In this document: in pieces, positions 6,539 through 14,616 of the stretch
Numbering within the stretch: position 1 is the stretch's first letter
How the letters are laid out: each line of letters opens with the position of its first letter
IMG/VR virus record: IMGVR_UViG_3300025009_000102
Coordinates: 1 to 63,571 of that record
DNA length: 63,571 bases
Reading direction: 5' to 3' (one strand)
Origin: a virus
The notes under the pieces: model-generated
What the model was told of the DNA's origin: nothing
The model's database searches: none
What the model saw: the letters and a program-made list of their open reading frames with translations, nothing else
Made by a program: the position numbers and the translations under genes

Positions 6539-7388
6539 GTCGGTGCAGGAAATAATCTTGGAAGGCCTGGAAAAACTTAGAGCGCCGTTCTCCGAAGAAT
6601 GTGTCAACCTGAAGCCTAAGCCGACAAAGGCCCAGAGGGATTGCCCGCCGAAGGACAAGGTGTTCTGTGACAAATGCAAGCAATATCACCACCCTGCTGT
6701 TATTCATCTCTCGTATGTCGGTCACGCAGCACTGACCCAGCGCCTGCTCGAAGTCGACCCGATGTGGGATTGGGAACCGTTCGCAATCGGGTCCAACGGC
6801 CTGCCGCAGTACGATGAAAATGGCGGTTTATGGATACGCCTGAAAGTCCTCGGCATGGAGCGGATTGGTTATGGAGCGCCTGATTTCAACGAGTATAAGG
6901 TCCAGCCGGATATGGTCAAGGAGTCGATTGGCGACGCCCTTCGTAATGCTGCTATGAGGTTCGGCGCTGCCCTGGAGTTGTGGCACAAGGGAGAACTCCC
7001 CAGCACCACGGTCGGATCTGGCCAGCCACCAGCCGAAGAGCAGGAGGCACCGGCAACCATCACCAAAAAACAGATGGCTGAGTTGACCAAGGAATTCGTG
7101 GCCCGTGGCGTAAATGTCACGAAGTTTCTCAAGCTTGTTAATATCGCAAGTATCGAGGCGATTCCCCAGGCTCAGTTCGAGAGTGTTATCGCGAAGGCCA
7201 GGACCAAGCCACTGCTGAAAGATCATAAGAAGCCAGAGGAAAAACCGGCTGAACCTGAGAAGCCACCGGCAACGATCAACTGCCCGCAGGCCCCTGGTCT
7301 TGTCCTGAGCGGTGCAATGTGCGCAGAGGCCCCATGCTCGGCAACCTGTGAAGAGTATAAGAAATTCAAAGAGGCGCAGGGAATATGA
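6513..7388 (+). CDS. Rad52/Sak-like single-strand annealing protein
   Basis: This 291-aa protein has a core that matches phage Rad52/22-like annealing proteins: YVGHAALTQRLLEVDPMWDW, GGLWIRLKVLG and ESIGDALRNAAMRFGAALEL (residues about 68-165). It would anneal complementary single strands resected by the YqaJ exonuclease encoded next, with which it shares an ATGA overlap (7385-7388). A CDKC knuckle lies near residue 52. The C-terminal third is proline- and lysine-rich and ends in a Cys cluster (CPQAPG, CAEAPCSATC), resembling a short zinc-binding tail. The ATG at 6513 has AAGGGG 8-14 bases upstream; a TTG at 6507 is less likely. Confidence 0.75.
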   Translation: MADKKENGKSVQEIILEGLEKLRAPFSEECVNLKPKPTKAQRDCPPKDKVFCDKCKQYHHPAVIHLSYVGHAALTQRLLEVDPMWDWEPFAIGSNGLPQYDENGGLWIRLKVLGMERIGYGAPDFNEYKVQPDMVKESIGDALRNAAMRFGAALELWHKGELPSTTVGSGQPPAEEQEAPATITKKQMAELTKEFVARGVNVTKFLKLVNIASIEAIPQAQFESVIAKARTKPLLKDHKKPEEKPAEPEKPPATINCPQAPGLVLSGAMCAEAPCSATCEEYKKFKEAQGI

Positions 7389-7987
7389 TTATCCTTGAAT
7401 GTGAACAGCGGACCCCTGAATGGTATGCGGCCAGGGTTGGAAAACCAACGGCCAGCGGTTTCTCGAAAATCGTCACATCAACCGGCGAGCGGAGTAAGTC
7501 GAGGGAAGGGTACTTATACGAACTCGCCGGTGAGCGGTTGAGCGGTGTCATGGTTGAGAGTTATGTGTCAAGCTGTATGAGCTGGGGTATCAGGACCGAG
7601 GATAAGGCCGCTGAGATGTTGGAGTTTATGGAGGATATTGAAACATCCAAGGTCGGTATGTGCCTTACTGACGATATGTCTGCAGGTTGCTCCCCGGATC
7701 GCCTGGTGGTCGGTGTTGAAAAGGGTGTCGAAATAAAGTGCCCGAAGCTGAAAACGCACCATGAATACCTGGCCCTCAACCGACTCCCCCCTGAGTACGT
7801 TCAGCAGGTGCAGGGGTCGATGTGGGTAACCGGTTACCGGCAATGGTATTTCGTCTCGTATTTTCCTGGAACAAAGCCGTTGATCCTCACCATAGATCGT
7901 GACGAGAATTTTATCTCGAAACTGCACCGTGAGATGCTTATATTCTGTAGTGACCTTGAGCGTTTAATAAGGGAACTATCAGAGTGA
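7385..7987 (+). CDS. YqaJ / lambda-exonuclease-family recombination nuclease
   Basis: This 200-aa protein belongs to the YqaJ viral recombinase family. It starts with the QRTPEWYAARVGKPTAS block and contains MSWGIRTEDKAAEM, the active-site CSPDR (Asp) and VEIKCPKLKTH (E-x-K) segment, and the YVQQVQGSMWVTG motif. It degrades double-stranded ends 5' to 3' to make single strands for the annealing protein encoded immediately upstream, the same pairing as lambda Exo/Beta. Length is normal for the family. Confidence 0.9.
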   Translation: MIILECEQRTPEWYAARVGKPTASGFSKIVTSTGERSKSREGYLYELAGERLSGVMVESYVSSCMSWGIRTEDKAAEMLEFMEDIETSKVGMCLTDDMSAGCSPDRLVVGVEKGVEIKCPKLKTHHEYLALNRLPPEYVQQVQGSMWVTGYRQWYFVSYFPGTKPLILTIDRDENFISKLHREMLIFCSDLERLIRELSE

Positions 7988-7996
7988 GGTAATAAT

Positions 7997-8887
7997 ATGA
8001 ATAGAGCAACCTGGCAGTATGCTTTAGCCCTTGAGGGGGAATTTAAGCGGCGAGGAAAAGTTTTCTCCCGCAATATGATACAGGAATCAATGAAGTGCAG
8101 TGTTGCCCAGGCGAGACTTATTGACTGGGGTCTTAAGCACCGGGATATTATCAGGCTCAAAAAGGTTGACGACAACATTGAGGCTGGCAAGAAGGTGTTA
8201 ATACTGAACGATATCCATATACCATTTCAGGACCAGATTGCGCTCGATGCAGCGCTACAGTTCGGTGACTCATACAGACCTGATGTGGTGATTATTCTTG
8301 GTGATGCCATGGACTTTTACCAATGCTCACGTTTCACCAGGAAGGTTGGTAAGCCCAACATAAAGGAGGAGCTTAGGCGCGGTCGGGCGTTCCTGAGCGA
8401 TCTTCGCCAGAGGTTCCCCGATGCGAAGATCATCTACCTTGAGGGTAACCACGAGAGCCACCTTGAGCGGTATATCCTGGAGCATGCTGTCGAGATCGCC
8501 GACCTGGTTGACGACCTCCTGATTAACAAGCTTGGTTTACACGAGCTTAACATTGAATATCGGAAAAACTTCTTCCGTATCGGCAAGTTATGGTATCTCC
8601 ATGGTCACGAGAAACCTGGCGGTGGAAACGCCGAGTACGTTACCAACGTTATGTTCAAATACACAATTGACCATACCATCTTCGGGCATCACCATCGCAC
8701 CCAGGAAAAAATATTCAAGCGTGTTGACGAGTCAACTTTATGGGTCGGGGCAAACGGTTGTCTGTGCGGGAAGCTTGAGTATGCCCCGCTAAACAACTGG
8801 AATCATGGGTTTGCTACCATCGACTACGGTAATAACGGGACGTTCCGGGCACACCTCCATAAGATCCAGGACGGAACGATCTACTAA
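7997..8887 (+). CDS. calcineurin-like metallophosphoesterase with N-terminal HTH
   Basis: This 296-aa protein has a complete metallophosphoesterase set: D72-x-H74 (NDIH), GDAMD at 102-106, GNHE at 150-153, a HGHEKPG block, and GHHHRT near 225. About 55 residues in front look like a small helical DNA-binding domain (SRNMIQESMKCSVAQARLID). Phage members act on DNA ends, 2',3'-cyclic phosphates or nucleotide second messengers; the substrate here is unknown. Placement directly after the exonuclease suggests DNA repair or recombination. It is the last gene before the operator/promoter at 8894-8943. Confidence 0.85.
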   Translation: MNRATWQYALALEGEFKRRGKVFSRNMIQESMKCSVAQARLIDWGLKHRDIIRLKKVDDNIEAGKKVLILNDIHIPFQDQIALDAALQFGDSYRPDVVIILGDAMDFYQCSRFTRKVGKPNIKEELRRGRAFLSDLRQRFPDAKIIYLEGNHESHLERYILEHAVEIADLVDDLLINKLGLHELNIEYRKNFFRIGKLWYLHGHEKPGGGNAEYVTNVMFKYTIDHTIFGHHHRTQEKIFKRVDESTLWVGANGCLCGKLEYAPLNNWNHGFATIDYGNNGTFRAHLHKIQDGTIY

Positions 8888-8893
8888 TTTTCT

Positions 8894-8942
8894 TCATACA
8901 CGATACATTTTTCTCTTGACCACAGATCTGTATCGTGTATGA
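8894..8942. promoter_or_regulatory. 14-bp perfect palindromic operator
   Basis: TCATACACGATACA (8894-8907) and its exact inverted copy TGTATCGTGTATGA (8929-8942) are separated by 21 bases. The spacer holds the -35 box (8916-8921), and the right arm overlaps the -10 (8938-8943). Occupancy by a dimeric regulator would cover the whole promoter. As an RNA the arms would form a long-loop hairpin after the metallophosphoesterase gene, but no T-run follows, so a DNA operator is the better reading. Confidence 0.75.
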
Positions 8943-8943
8943 T
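8916..8943 (+). promoter_or_regulatory. operator-controlled promoter for the ssb/parB/ruvC operon
   Basis: TTGACC (8916-8921), a 16-base spacer and TATGAT (8938-8943) form a strong sigma-70 promoter 57 bases before the next start. The upstream T-rich sequence resembles the other early promoters of this phage. Confidence 0.8.
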
Positions 8944-8999
8944 GAAATTGTACCTGGTGTTCCACAGTGAATAGCAAATGAATAGAACGGAGGTGGATC

Positions 9000-9236
9000 A
9001 TGACGCGACACGAATTCTTGGTAGAGAAAATCGAAGCAGTTTCCCACGCAAAAACCAACGGCCTCGCCCCTGTTGAGAAAACCTTCTCTCATAGGGGTAT
9101 GTGCGCCACGTTCCGCTACAATCAGCTTGGCGCTCTGGATGTCGAGGTGTTTGTCGGTGAGTGCAGGCTTTTCCGCGCACCTGCCAACTTGGTCCTGACC
9201 GCTATGCAAAATGGTTACACAATCAAGGAGGGTTAA
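9000..9236 (+). CDS. hypothetical protein, 78 aa
   Basis: Not recognised. It is an alpha/beta protein with no membrane segment. It is the first gene after the operator-controlled promoter, with a strong GGAGGTGG ribosome-binding site, and the next gene starts directly at its stop. Being promoter-proximal, it could be a small regulator, but no HTH is evident. Confidence 0.7.
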   Translation: MTRHEFLVEKIEAVSHAKTNGLAPVEKTFSHRGMCATFRYNQLGALDVEVFVGECRLFRAPANLVLTAMQNGYTIKEG

Positions 9237-9989
9237 ATGGCAAAGAAAAAAGCGAGTCCGGAGCAACCGGTTGAGCAAGCGGTTGAGGAGCGAGCGTTAA
9301 TTCAGGCCGAAAGTATCAAGCCAGCTGTAATCTTTTCCGACAAGGGAGAGATGGATAAGCTTCTGCAGCTGATCAAAAAACAGGTGGACGGGTTTATCGC
9401 CGACACTAAAACTGCGGTTGGTCGCAAGAATATCGCATCAATCGCCTACAAGGTAGCTCAATCAAAGGTGGTGATCGATGCTAAGGGGAAGGATTTCGTG
9501 GCAGATCAGAAGAAAGCCCTTAAAGTGGTGGATGATCTTCGGAAACACGCAAGAGACTTCCTTGAAGATCTCCGCGAAGATGTCAGAAAACCTCTGTCGG
9601 ATTACGAGGCGGCGATTGAGCGTGAAAAACTCGCCAAAGCAGCTGCTGAAAAGTACGTGGCCGACTGGGCGGAGGCGCTGTATGACAATGAAATCTACGA
9701 CCGCGATGCGAAATTGCGTGCGGCTGAGATGAAACTGAAGGTTGCCGAAGAGGTGACCAAAACTATCGCTGCCTCCATACCGTCACTGGCCAATAGTATT
9801 GCCTCTGGCGGAGGACTTGGCACTACTGTCGAGAGAAAGAAAGAGGATGCGACCCAGGACCGCAAGAAGGAGGTCAATGTCGCCATCCGCGACTGGTTTG
9901 TTGGAAATGGTGTCGATATTGAGATTGCCAACAGGATGGTATTCGATATCGTTACCGGTAAGGTCAGATACCTGACCATTAATTATTGA
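9237..9989 (+). CDS. coiled-coil protein of the recombination/SSB cluster, 250 aa
   Basis: Residues about 40-185 are predominantly helical and heavily charged with heptad-like spacing (VVDDLRKHARDFLEDLREDVRKP), giving a long coiled coil. A short Gly/Ser-rich hinge follows (SIASGGG) and then a compact C-terminal domain (VAIRDWFVGNGVDIEIANRM). Phages often carry a coiled-coil gene of this size beside annealing proteins or SSB, but I cannot assign a function. No catalytic motif is visible. Confidence 0.75.
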   Translation: MAKKKASPEQPVEQAVEERALIQAESIKPAVIFSDKGEMDKLLQLIKKQVDGFIADTKTAVGRKNIASIAYKVAQSKVVIDAKGKDFVADQKKALKVVDDLRKHARDFLEDLREDVRKPLSDYEAAIEREKLAKAAAEKYVADWAEALYDNEIYDRDAKLRAAEMKLKVAEEVTKTIAASIPSLANSIASGGGLGTTVERKKEDATQDRKKEVNVAIRDWFVGNGVDIEIANRMVFDIVTGKVRYLTINY

Positions 9990-9997
9990 GGTAAAAC

Positions 9998-10420
9998 ATG
10001 AATCAAGTAATTTTGCATGGTGCGTTAGGGAGAGATCCGGAGGTCAGGTATACACAGAGCGGTACTGCTGTGTGTAATATGTCCATGGCAACGTCCGAGA
10101 AATACAAGGACAAGAATGGGGAAATGCAGGACAACACCACCTGGCATAACCTGGTACTCTGGGGAGTATCCGCCGACAATGCGGGGAAGATCCTGGGAAA
10201 GGGTGACGAGGTTCTCGTTCACGGGAAGCTGCAGAACCGGAAGTGGAAGGATAAAGACGGAAACGACAGGACTTCCGTGGAGGTTGTTGTCGACTTCTGG
10301 AGAGTAACCAAATCGAAAGATCCCCAGCAGTCCCGTAACAACGGCGGAAGTAGGAACAACGGTGGTGAAAGGGGTGGTTATGCCGGTGATAATGGAACCG
10401 GTGAAGATGTTCCCTTTTAA
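9998..10420 (+). CDS. ssb: single-stranded DNA-binding protein
   Basis: This is a 140-aa bacterial-type SSB. The OB fold begins MNQVILHGALGRDPEVRYTQ and continues with NMSMATSEKYKD, TTWHNLVLWG and GDEVLVHGKLQNRKW. A glycine/asparagine-rich linker leads to the acidic partner-binding tail DVPF, equivalent to DDIPF of host SSBs. It coats single-stranded DNA during replication and recruits host or phage partners through the tail. Length is slightly short because of a reduced linker. Confidence 0.95.
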   Translation: MNQVILHGALGRDPEVRYTQSGTAVCNMSMATSEKYKDKNGEMQDNTTWHNLVLWGVSADNAGKILGKGDEVLVHGKLQNRKWKDKDGNDRTSVEVVVDFWRVTKSKDPQQSRNNGGSRNNGGERGGYAGDNGTGEDVPF

Positions 10421-10447
10421 TAAAAACAAATAATTAGGAGCGTGAAA

Positions 10448-11302
10448 ATGGGAATTAAAGACTTGGCCAAACGTCGTGCGGACTTATTTTATATCGACCC
10501 TATGATTATCGTCGAGGATGACGGCTGGAACGTGAGGGAGGACACCCCTGAGCTCCTGGCCCACATCCATGAACTTCGCGACAGCATCAAGGCGGTCGGC
10601 GTTAAGGACGCCCTGACTGTCTATATGCGCGGCGACACCCCGGTCCTTACCGATGGCCATTGCCGGTTGGCTGCGGTGAAACTTGCTATTGCCGATGGCG
10701 CTTTAATCCATGCTGTGCCGACGAGGGTTGAGGATAAGACGGCGAACGAGGCCGACCGGGTCGCCACTATGCTGGTGCGTCGAGCTGGAAAGCCATTGAC
10801 CCCACAGGAGCAGTCTTCCGTGGTCAAGCGCCTCATGGCATATGGCTGGACGCAGAAAGAGATCGCGGAAAAAACGGGATATTCTCCGTCGAAGATCGCC
10901 GACCTCGTCGCCCTGAGCGGTGCAAGTATGGAGGTTGCTGGGTTGATCAAGGACGGTAAGGTGTCACCTACCACTGCAGCACGGACCATCCGGAAGCACG
11001 GCCAGGAGGAAGCCGAGAAGAAGCTGAAGGACGCTGTAGATGAGGCTGAGGAATCAGGAAAGGATAAGGTCACCCTCGCCGACATGGCAGGCAAGTCACA
11101 CACCGCCCATCCGCCCGAGATCTGGAATGACGGATTTCACGCCGGGATGATTCATGCCCTTTCTCTCCTGGTCGACAACACCGGCAACATGAAGCTGATC
11201 AAGGAATACCGAAGCATGCTGTTCGCCGATGACAAGATCAGGTTGTCCGTCGCTACCCCGTCCGACCGGCAGATCCTCGAAAGCGTATTCCAGGATCTGT
11301 GA
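10448..11302 (+). CDS. ParB/Srx-like protein with HTH
   Basis: This 284-aa protein has a ParB-type N-terminal domain: LRDSIKAVGVKDALTVYMRG, then the nucleotide-binding TDGHCRLAAVKLA. A KorB/ParB-like HTH follows (YGWTQKEIAEKTGYSPSKIA, residues about 138-158) and then an acidic helical C-terminus. Such phage proteins act in DNA segregation, transcription control or DNA nicking; no ParA partner is seen, so regulation or replication is more likely than plasmid partition. I chose the ATG at 10448 (AGGAG 8-12 bases upstream) over the GTG at 10442. Confidence 0.8.
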   Translation: MGIKDLAKRRADLFYIDPMIIVEDDGWNVREDTPELLAHIHELRDSIKAVGVKDALTVYMRGDTPVLTDGHCRLAAVKLAIADGALIHAVPTRVEDKTANEADRVATMLVRRAGKPLTPQEQSSVVKRLMAYGWTQKEIAEKTGYSPSKIADLVALSGASMEVAGLIKDGKVSPTTAARTIRKHGQEEAEKKLKDAVDEAEESGKDKVTLADMAGKSHTAHPPEIWNDGFHAGMIHALSLLVDNTGNMKLIKEYRSMLFADDKIRLSVATPSDRQILESVFQDL

Positions 11303-11814
11303 TAAGACTCGCCGTAGATCCATCCTTGGAGCATACAGGGTTCGCCGTTGTCGATGACGGCGAACCTGGTGGGTCGGTTATATCGTGCGGTGTTATTGTC
11401 CCTGGGAAACATAAAGGTTTGATCACTATCGAGCGGGCGATGAGGTTGCATGAGATCGCCCTGAATCTCGATAATGTTCTGTATCACTTCTCTATCGAGG
11501 AGATCTTCGCGGAGGTTGCGGTCGGGGCAATTGACCAGGCCTCTGCCTTTTCACTGTTCAGTGTAGGTGGGATGCTGATAGGTCTGTCAACAGGCAGGGG
11601 AATACCGCTCACACTGATCACCCCCAGGGAGATTAAGACCAGGGTGTTCGGTAGAAGTGATGCCAAGAAGAAGGAGATTATGGCCTGGGCGCGTCGAACG
11701 TGGCCCAATGCACCCTTCCCTACACGTGTGGGTGATTTTGAGCATATAGCGGACGCTATGGCCATCTATGAGGCTGGTCTGAAAAAGGGTAACTCAAGGA
11801 GTGTTCAGTTATGA
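11299..11814 (+). CDS. RuvC-like Holliday junction resolvase
   Basis: This 171-aa RNase H-fold nuclease of the RuvC type has its first catalytic Asp in LAVDPSLEHTG (D7), a Glu in EEIFAEVAVG (E72), and a terminal FEHIADAMAI (H149, D152). It would resolve branched DNA before packaging, as replication here looks recombination-driven. The gene starts with GTG overlapping the ParB-like stop by 4 bases. It is shorter than a typical host RuvC but normal for phage versions. Confidence 0.85.
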   Translation: MIRLAVDPSLEHTGFAVVDDGEPGGSVISCGVIVPGKHKGLITIERAMRLHEIALNLDNVLYHFSIEEIFAEVAVGAIDQASAFSLFSVGGMLIGLSTGRGIPLTLITPREIKTRVFGRSDAKKKEIMAWARRTWPNAPFPTRVGDFEHIADAMAIYEAGLKKGNSRSVQL

Positions 11815-12104
11815 GATTTGAAACTATTTTTTATACATCTGCTGGGACACAGGTTGCTGGGAGGGAAAATTTGGTTAAACTGGAGAAGATACAGCGGATC
11901 AAGGCCGTCCTCGACAGTAAACTTAAAACCAGTAATTTGATATCAACTGACCATGCCGCCAGGCTTATTGTGCAGGATGCCGAAAGTGGCGGTGAGCAAT
12001 TTCGGGATATTCAACTCACTATAGACCGAGAGTTTGCATACCTTGAAAGGTTTCTGGATGGCCGGGTGATGAGCGCTGACAGTTCCGGGATGGAGGGGAA
12101 ATGA
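11811..12104 (+). CDS. hypothetical protein, 97 aa
   Basis: Not recognised. It is a helical soluble protein with a central basic stretch (LEKIQRIKAVLDSKLK). It overlaps the resolvase gene and the next gene by 4 bases each (ATGA), so it belongs to the same coupled operon. Confidence 0.65.
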   Translation: MRFETIFYTSAGTQVAGRENLVKLEKIQRIKAVLDSKLKTSNLISTDHAARLIVQDAESGGEQFRDIQLTIDREFAYLERFLDGRVMSADSSGMEGK

Positions 12105-12313
12105 AAACGCTTGACCACCAAACGTGCTACGATATCGTCTCTAAAATTGCCGAAACTATCGGTGTCACCCTGCCGGGAATCGACCAGGAGGTTGATGAAC
12201 ACTTCGTCAGGTTTATTAAACACACGATATGCGGGAGCGTCGGGCGTGCTTTCCGTAACAGCAATGAGTATATACGGCTGGCGTCAATTATCAACGGGAT
12301 GCCGAAGTCGTGA
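12101..12313 (+). CDS. hypothetical protein, 70 aa
   Basis: Not recognised. It is a small helical protein and the last gene of the plus-strand operon. Its final 30 bases overlap tail-to-tail with the minus-strand gene 12284-12577, and no hairpin terminator is visible at the convergence. Confidence 0.6.
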   Translation: MKTLDHQTCYDIVSKIAETIGVTLPGIDQEVDEHFVRFIKHTICGSVGRAFRNSNEYIRLASIINGMPKS

Positions 12314-12577
12314 CATGATATCCCGGTGATTATTCTCCACGATCTCTTTAAGGTGGTGAACATCTGACGCCAAATTTTCGAGTCTGAGCTTATCGCTCGT
12401 TCGCTCAGACTCGATAAATATTTCAAACTCTGCCTTTCTAATTGACGGATCGATCTTTTCTTTGCGCTCAATCTCGCCGACCTTGTACTCAAGCCTGGCA
12501 ATCCACACCGATGCACCGAACAGGGCCATAAATATGGCTGCGAATATTCCGTACCACTCTTTGATAAGATCGAACAT
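12284..12577 (-). CDS. membrane-anchored coiled-coil protein, lysis-cassette candidate
   Basis: This 97-aa protein has one N-terminal membrane segment (residues 9-27, YGIFAAIFMALFGASVWIA) and a long charged coiled coil (EYKVGEIERKEKIDP onward). The architecture is that of an inner-membrane spanin (Rz-like) or a holin accessory. It is the last gene of the late operon, directly after the holin candidate. No Rz1 is nested in it, and the only phage lipoprotein recognised lies beside the endolysin at 59985-60560. Confidence 0.55.
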   Translation of the reverse strand: MFDLIKEWYGIFAAIFMALFGASVWIARLEYKVGEIERKEKIDPSIRKAEFEIFIESERTSDKLRLENLASDVHHLKEIVENNHRDIMSRLRHPVDN

Positions 12578-12587
12578 GGTAGAATCC

Positions 12588-12818
12588 TTATTTTTTGACA
12601 GCTCCGTTTTTCATTACAATCCACTTCGTGGCGAACCTGTAAAGCACGTATCCGCCCACGAAAAGCATTGTATTAGTATCGCCGGAAGTTTTGTCAATAG
12701 CCTCCACTGCCACCTCGGATTGACTGATAATTTGGCCGAGGTCGATGTTGAAATTTTTAGAAAGAATGTAGCTGAGAACTAGCCAGAATTCAGATGTTTT
12801 AAAACCCGGTCGCAACAT
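12588..12818 (-). CDS. holin-like protein
   Basis: This 76-aa protein begins with GFKTSEFWLVLSYIL, the opening signature shared by a widespread group of small phage holin-like proteins. A second hydrophobic segment (MLFVGGYVLYRFATKW) lies near the C-terminus, followed by a basic tail. Two membrane segments fit a class II type holin that would permeabilise the inner membrane late in infection. The endolysin gene is about 48 kb away, so lysis genes are split between two operons. Confidence 0.6.
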   Translation of the reverse strand: MLRPGFKTSEFWLVLSYILSKNFNIDLGQIISQSEVAVEAIDKTSGDTNTMLFVGGYVLYRFATKWIVMKNGAVKK

Positions 12819-12828
12819 GGTAATTCCT

Positions 12829-14616
12829 TTATTGAATTGTTAATGAACCAGCACCATCGGTCGATGCAGCACCTGTGCCGTCCAGCGAAACGCTTCTGTT
12901 TGACAGCGCTTGGTATAGCGCTCTTATCGTTGTCCAATTGCTTTCTACCTGAGATGACGTATACACAGCGCCTAGAGCTGTACCGTCAACCAAGAGAAAT
13001 CTCCCCTGCTTGGTGTATGGTGATGTTGGTGTAGTTATGCAAGCTGAAGTTGTAACAGTTGGATTAACTGGCCCCCACGTAACACCATAGTAGGTACAGC
13101 CTGTATTTCTATAGGGATCACAAGTGGTAAAATTCTCTCGACTATCGGGAGTGACGCACGGATCTGGAGCAGCCAAAACGCCATGATCCTGCACCCTGAA
13201 TACATATTCAAACAGCATCTCATAGTTAACTATTGCCCTAGTCTCTGGCATAAGTATCATAGTTGCCGCCATAGACCTTTGACCGCCAAGAGATGAACCT
13301 ATATAAGACGTTCCTGGTTTATTTGGTGGTCCATCTATATAGCCATGTGGGTCATACATGTTTTTTGATCCTATTGATGGGGTGCAAGTGTCTGGATGCC
13401 CATCCCAACATCTAGATGCCATGAGATTTCCCCAGTAAGAGCCAAGGAAATTGACTCCACCTAATGCAGGAACGTCACCCCATACAGGACCATTAGATCC
13501 GTAATGCAACTGAGCTAGTTCCGAGGGGCCAGAGTATATATTGTCATGCACCGTAGCCGCAACCCCGGTGAGTTCCGTTGCGATGGTTGTGTCCGTCAGT
13601 AATGCTCCAAGTAGAACTGTTGGCATGAATCTTCCTGGATGTTGAGTGGCCCCAGTACCCCACTCCCTGACGTATCCCTCCGGTACTTCAAACATCGTTT
13701 TGTATAGGTCCAGGCCAAAAGATAGCATGGCCGCAAGAGCAGGTGTTTTCTCCGCTATAGTGTGGTCATCAGAGAACAATCTCATTAGGTCATTGTACCA
13801 CGTAGCGGCCATTCCCGCCCCGTAGTCATCTATTATCGTGGCAGATCGATACGCCCTACCCCCTTCAGAGCAGTATCCAATTTCTGTTCCAACGTCATTA
13901 TGGACAGCAAAAATCTCTATGCTGTGTGACCATCTTGTTCTAATAGCCTCAAGCCCCGCAGCATCTGTCCCTACCAAAAATGACTTCGAAGGCACTCTGG
14001 ATAAAGTAAGGTCCGACAAGCTTATAAGGCTCTTTGTGGTGCCTGTTACATTCGGCCTCAATACTGTTGATCCGGCATTTTCGGGGACTGAAGAGAGAAC
14101 AGTAACAACGTGGTAGGAATCTATACATTGCCCCTCTATGCCGCTTGTTCCGCATAAGTCCTCCACCGCTTCATTACGCTGTATTGCTGCAACAATAGAG
14201 TTAATGCCACTATATGACAGAGGAAGATTAGGTATTATATTTTCAGCCGCAACATAGTTGCCATAATTCAGTGGACCAGTAAGCAGCCCCATTGATTCGG
14301 TTGTTGGGTCGGCATCTGCTTTTATGAATGAAGCATGGCTACTACTCGTTATCGCTGTTATTGTTACGGTACTCTGTCCTGAAGCCGGTGCAACCCAATA
14401 ATCACCATTAGCAAACTGACCACAACGAGCGTCCCCGCCACCAGAGTTGAACGCCCACGAATATACATTATCTATTGTTGGGGATACTGTAGCATCAACC
14501 GTTACTGAAATAGATTGACCAGTACAAGGACTCGCTGAATTTGTTGATCCACAATTACAAGCCGCATATGTCAATGACGGCAGGAGTATAAGAGTTAATA
14601 ATATTCTACATATCAT
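12829..14616 (-). CDS. secreted-type 595-aa protein of the fibre locus, possible polysaccharide-active enzyme
   Basis: The first 18-19 residues form a Sec signal peptide (ICRILLTLILLPSLTYA, cleavage before ACNCG). The mature part is Cys-rich and beta-rich at the N-terminus. The middle is helical, with aromatic and His motifs (YVREWGTGATQHPGRFMPTV) reminiscent of alpha/alpha-toroid polysaccharide lyases; this is only a resemblance. The C-terminus is beta-rich. It overlaps the upstream gene by 4 bases, and all three genes here carry signal peptides, which is odd for tail components. It could be a depolymerase or an exported receptor-modifying protein. Confidence 0.6.
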   Translation of the reverse strand: MICRILLTLILLPSLTYAACNCGSTNSASPCTGQSISVTVDATVSPTIDNVYSWAFNSGGGDARCGQFANGDYWVAPASGQSTVTITAITSSSHASFIKADADPTTESMGLLTGPLNYGNYVAAENIIPNLPLSYSGINSIVAAIQRNEAVEDLCGTSGIEGQCIDSYHVVTVLSSVPENAGSTVLRPNVTGTTKSLISLSDLTLSRVPSKSFLVGTDAAGLEAIRTRWSHSIEIFAVHNDVGTEIGYCSEGGRAYRSATIIDDYGAGMAATWYNDLMRLFSDDHTIAEKTPALAAMLSFGLDLYKTMFEVPEGYVREWGTGATQHPGRFMPTVLLGALLTDTTIATELTGVAATVHDNIYSGPSELAQLHYGSNGPVWGDVPALGGVNFLGSYWGNLMASRCWDGHPDTCTPSIGSKNMYDPHGYIDGPPNKPGTSYIGSSLGGQRSMAATMILMPETRAIVNYEMLFEYVFRVQDHGVLAAPDPCVTPDSRENFTTCDPYRNTGCTYYGVTWGPVNPTVTTSACITTPTSPYTKQGRFLLVDGTALGAVYTSSQVESNWTTIRALYQALSNRSVSLDGTGAASTDGAGSLTIQ

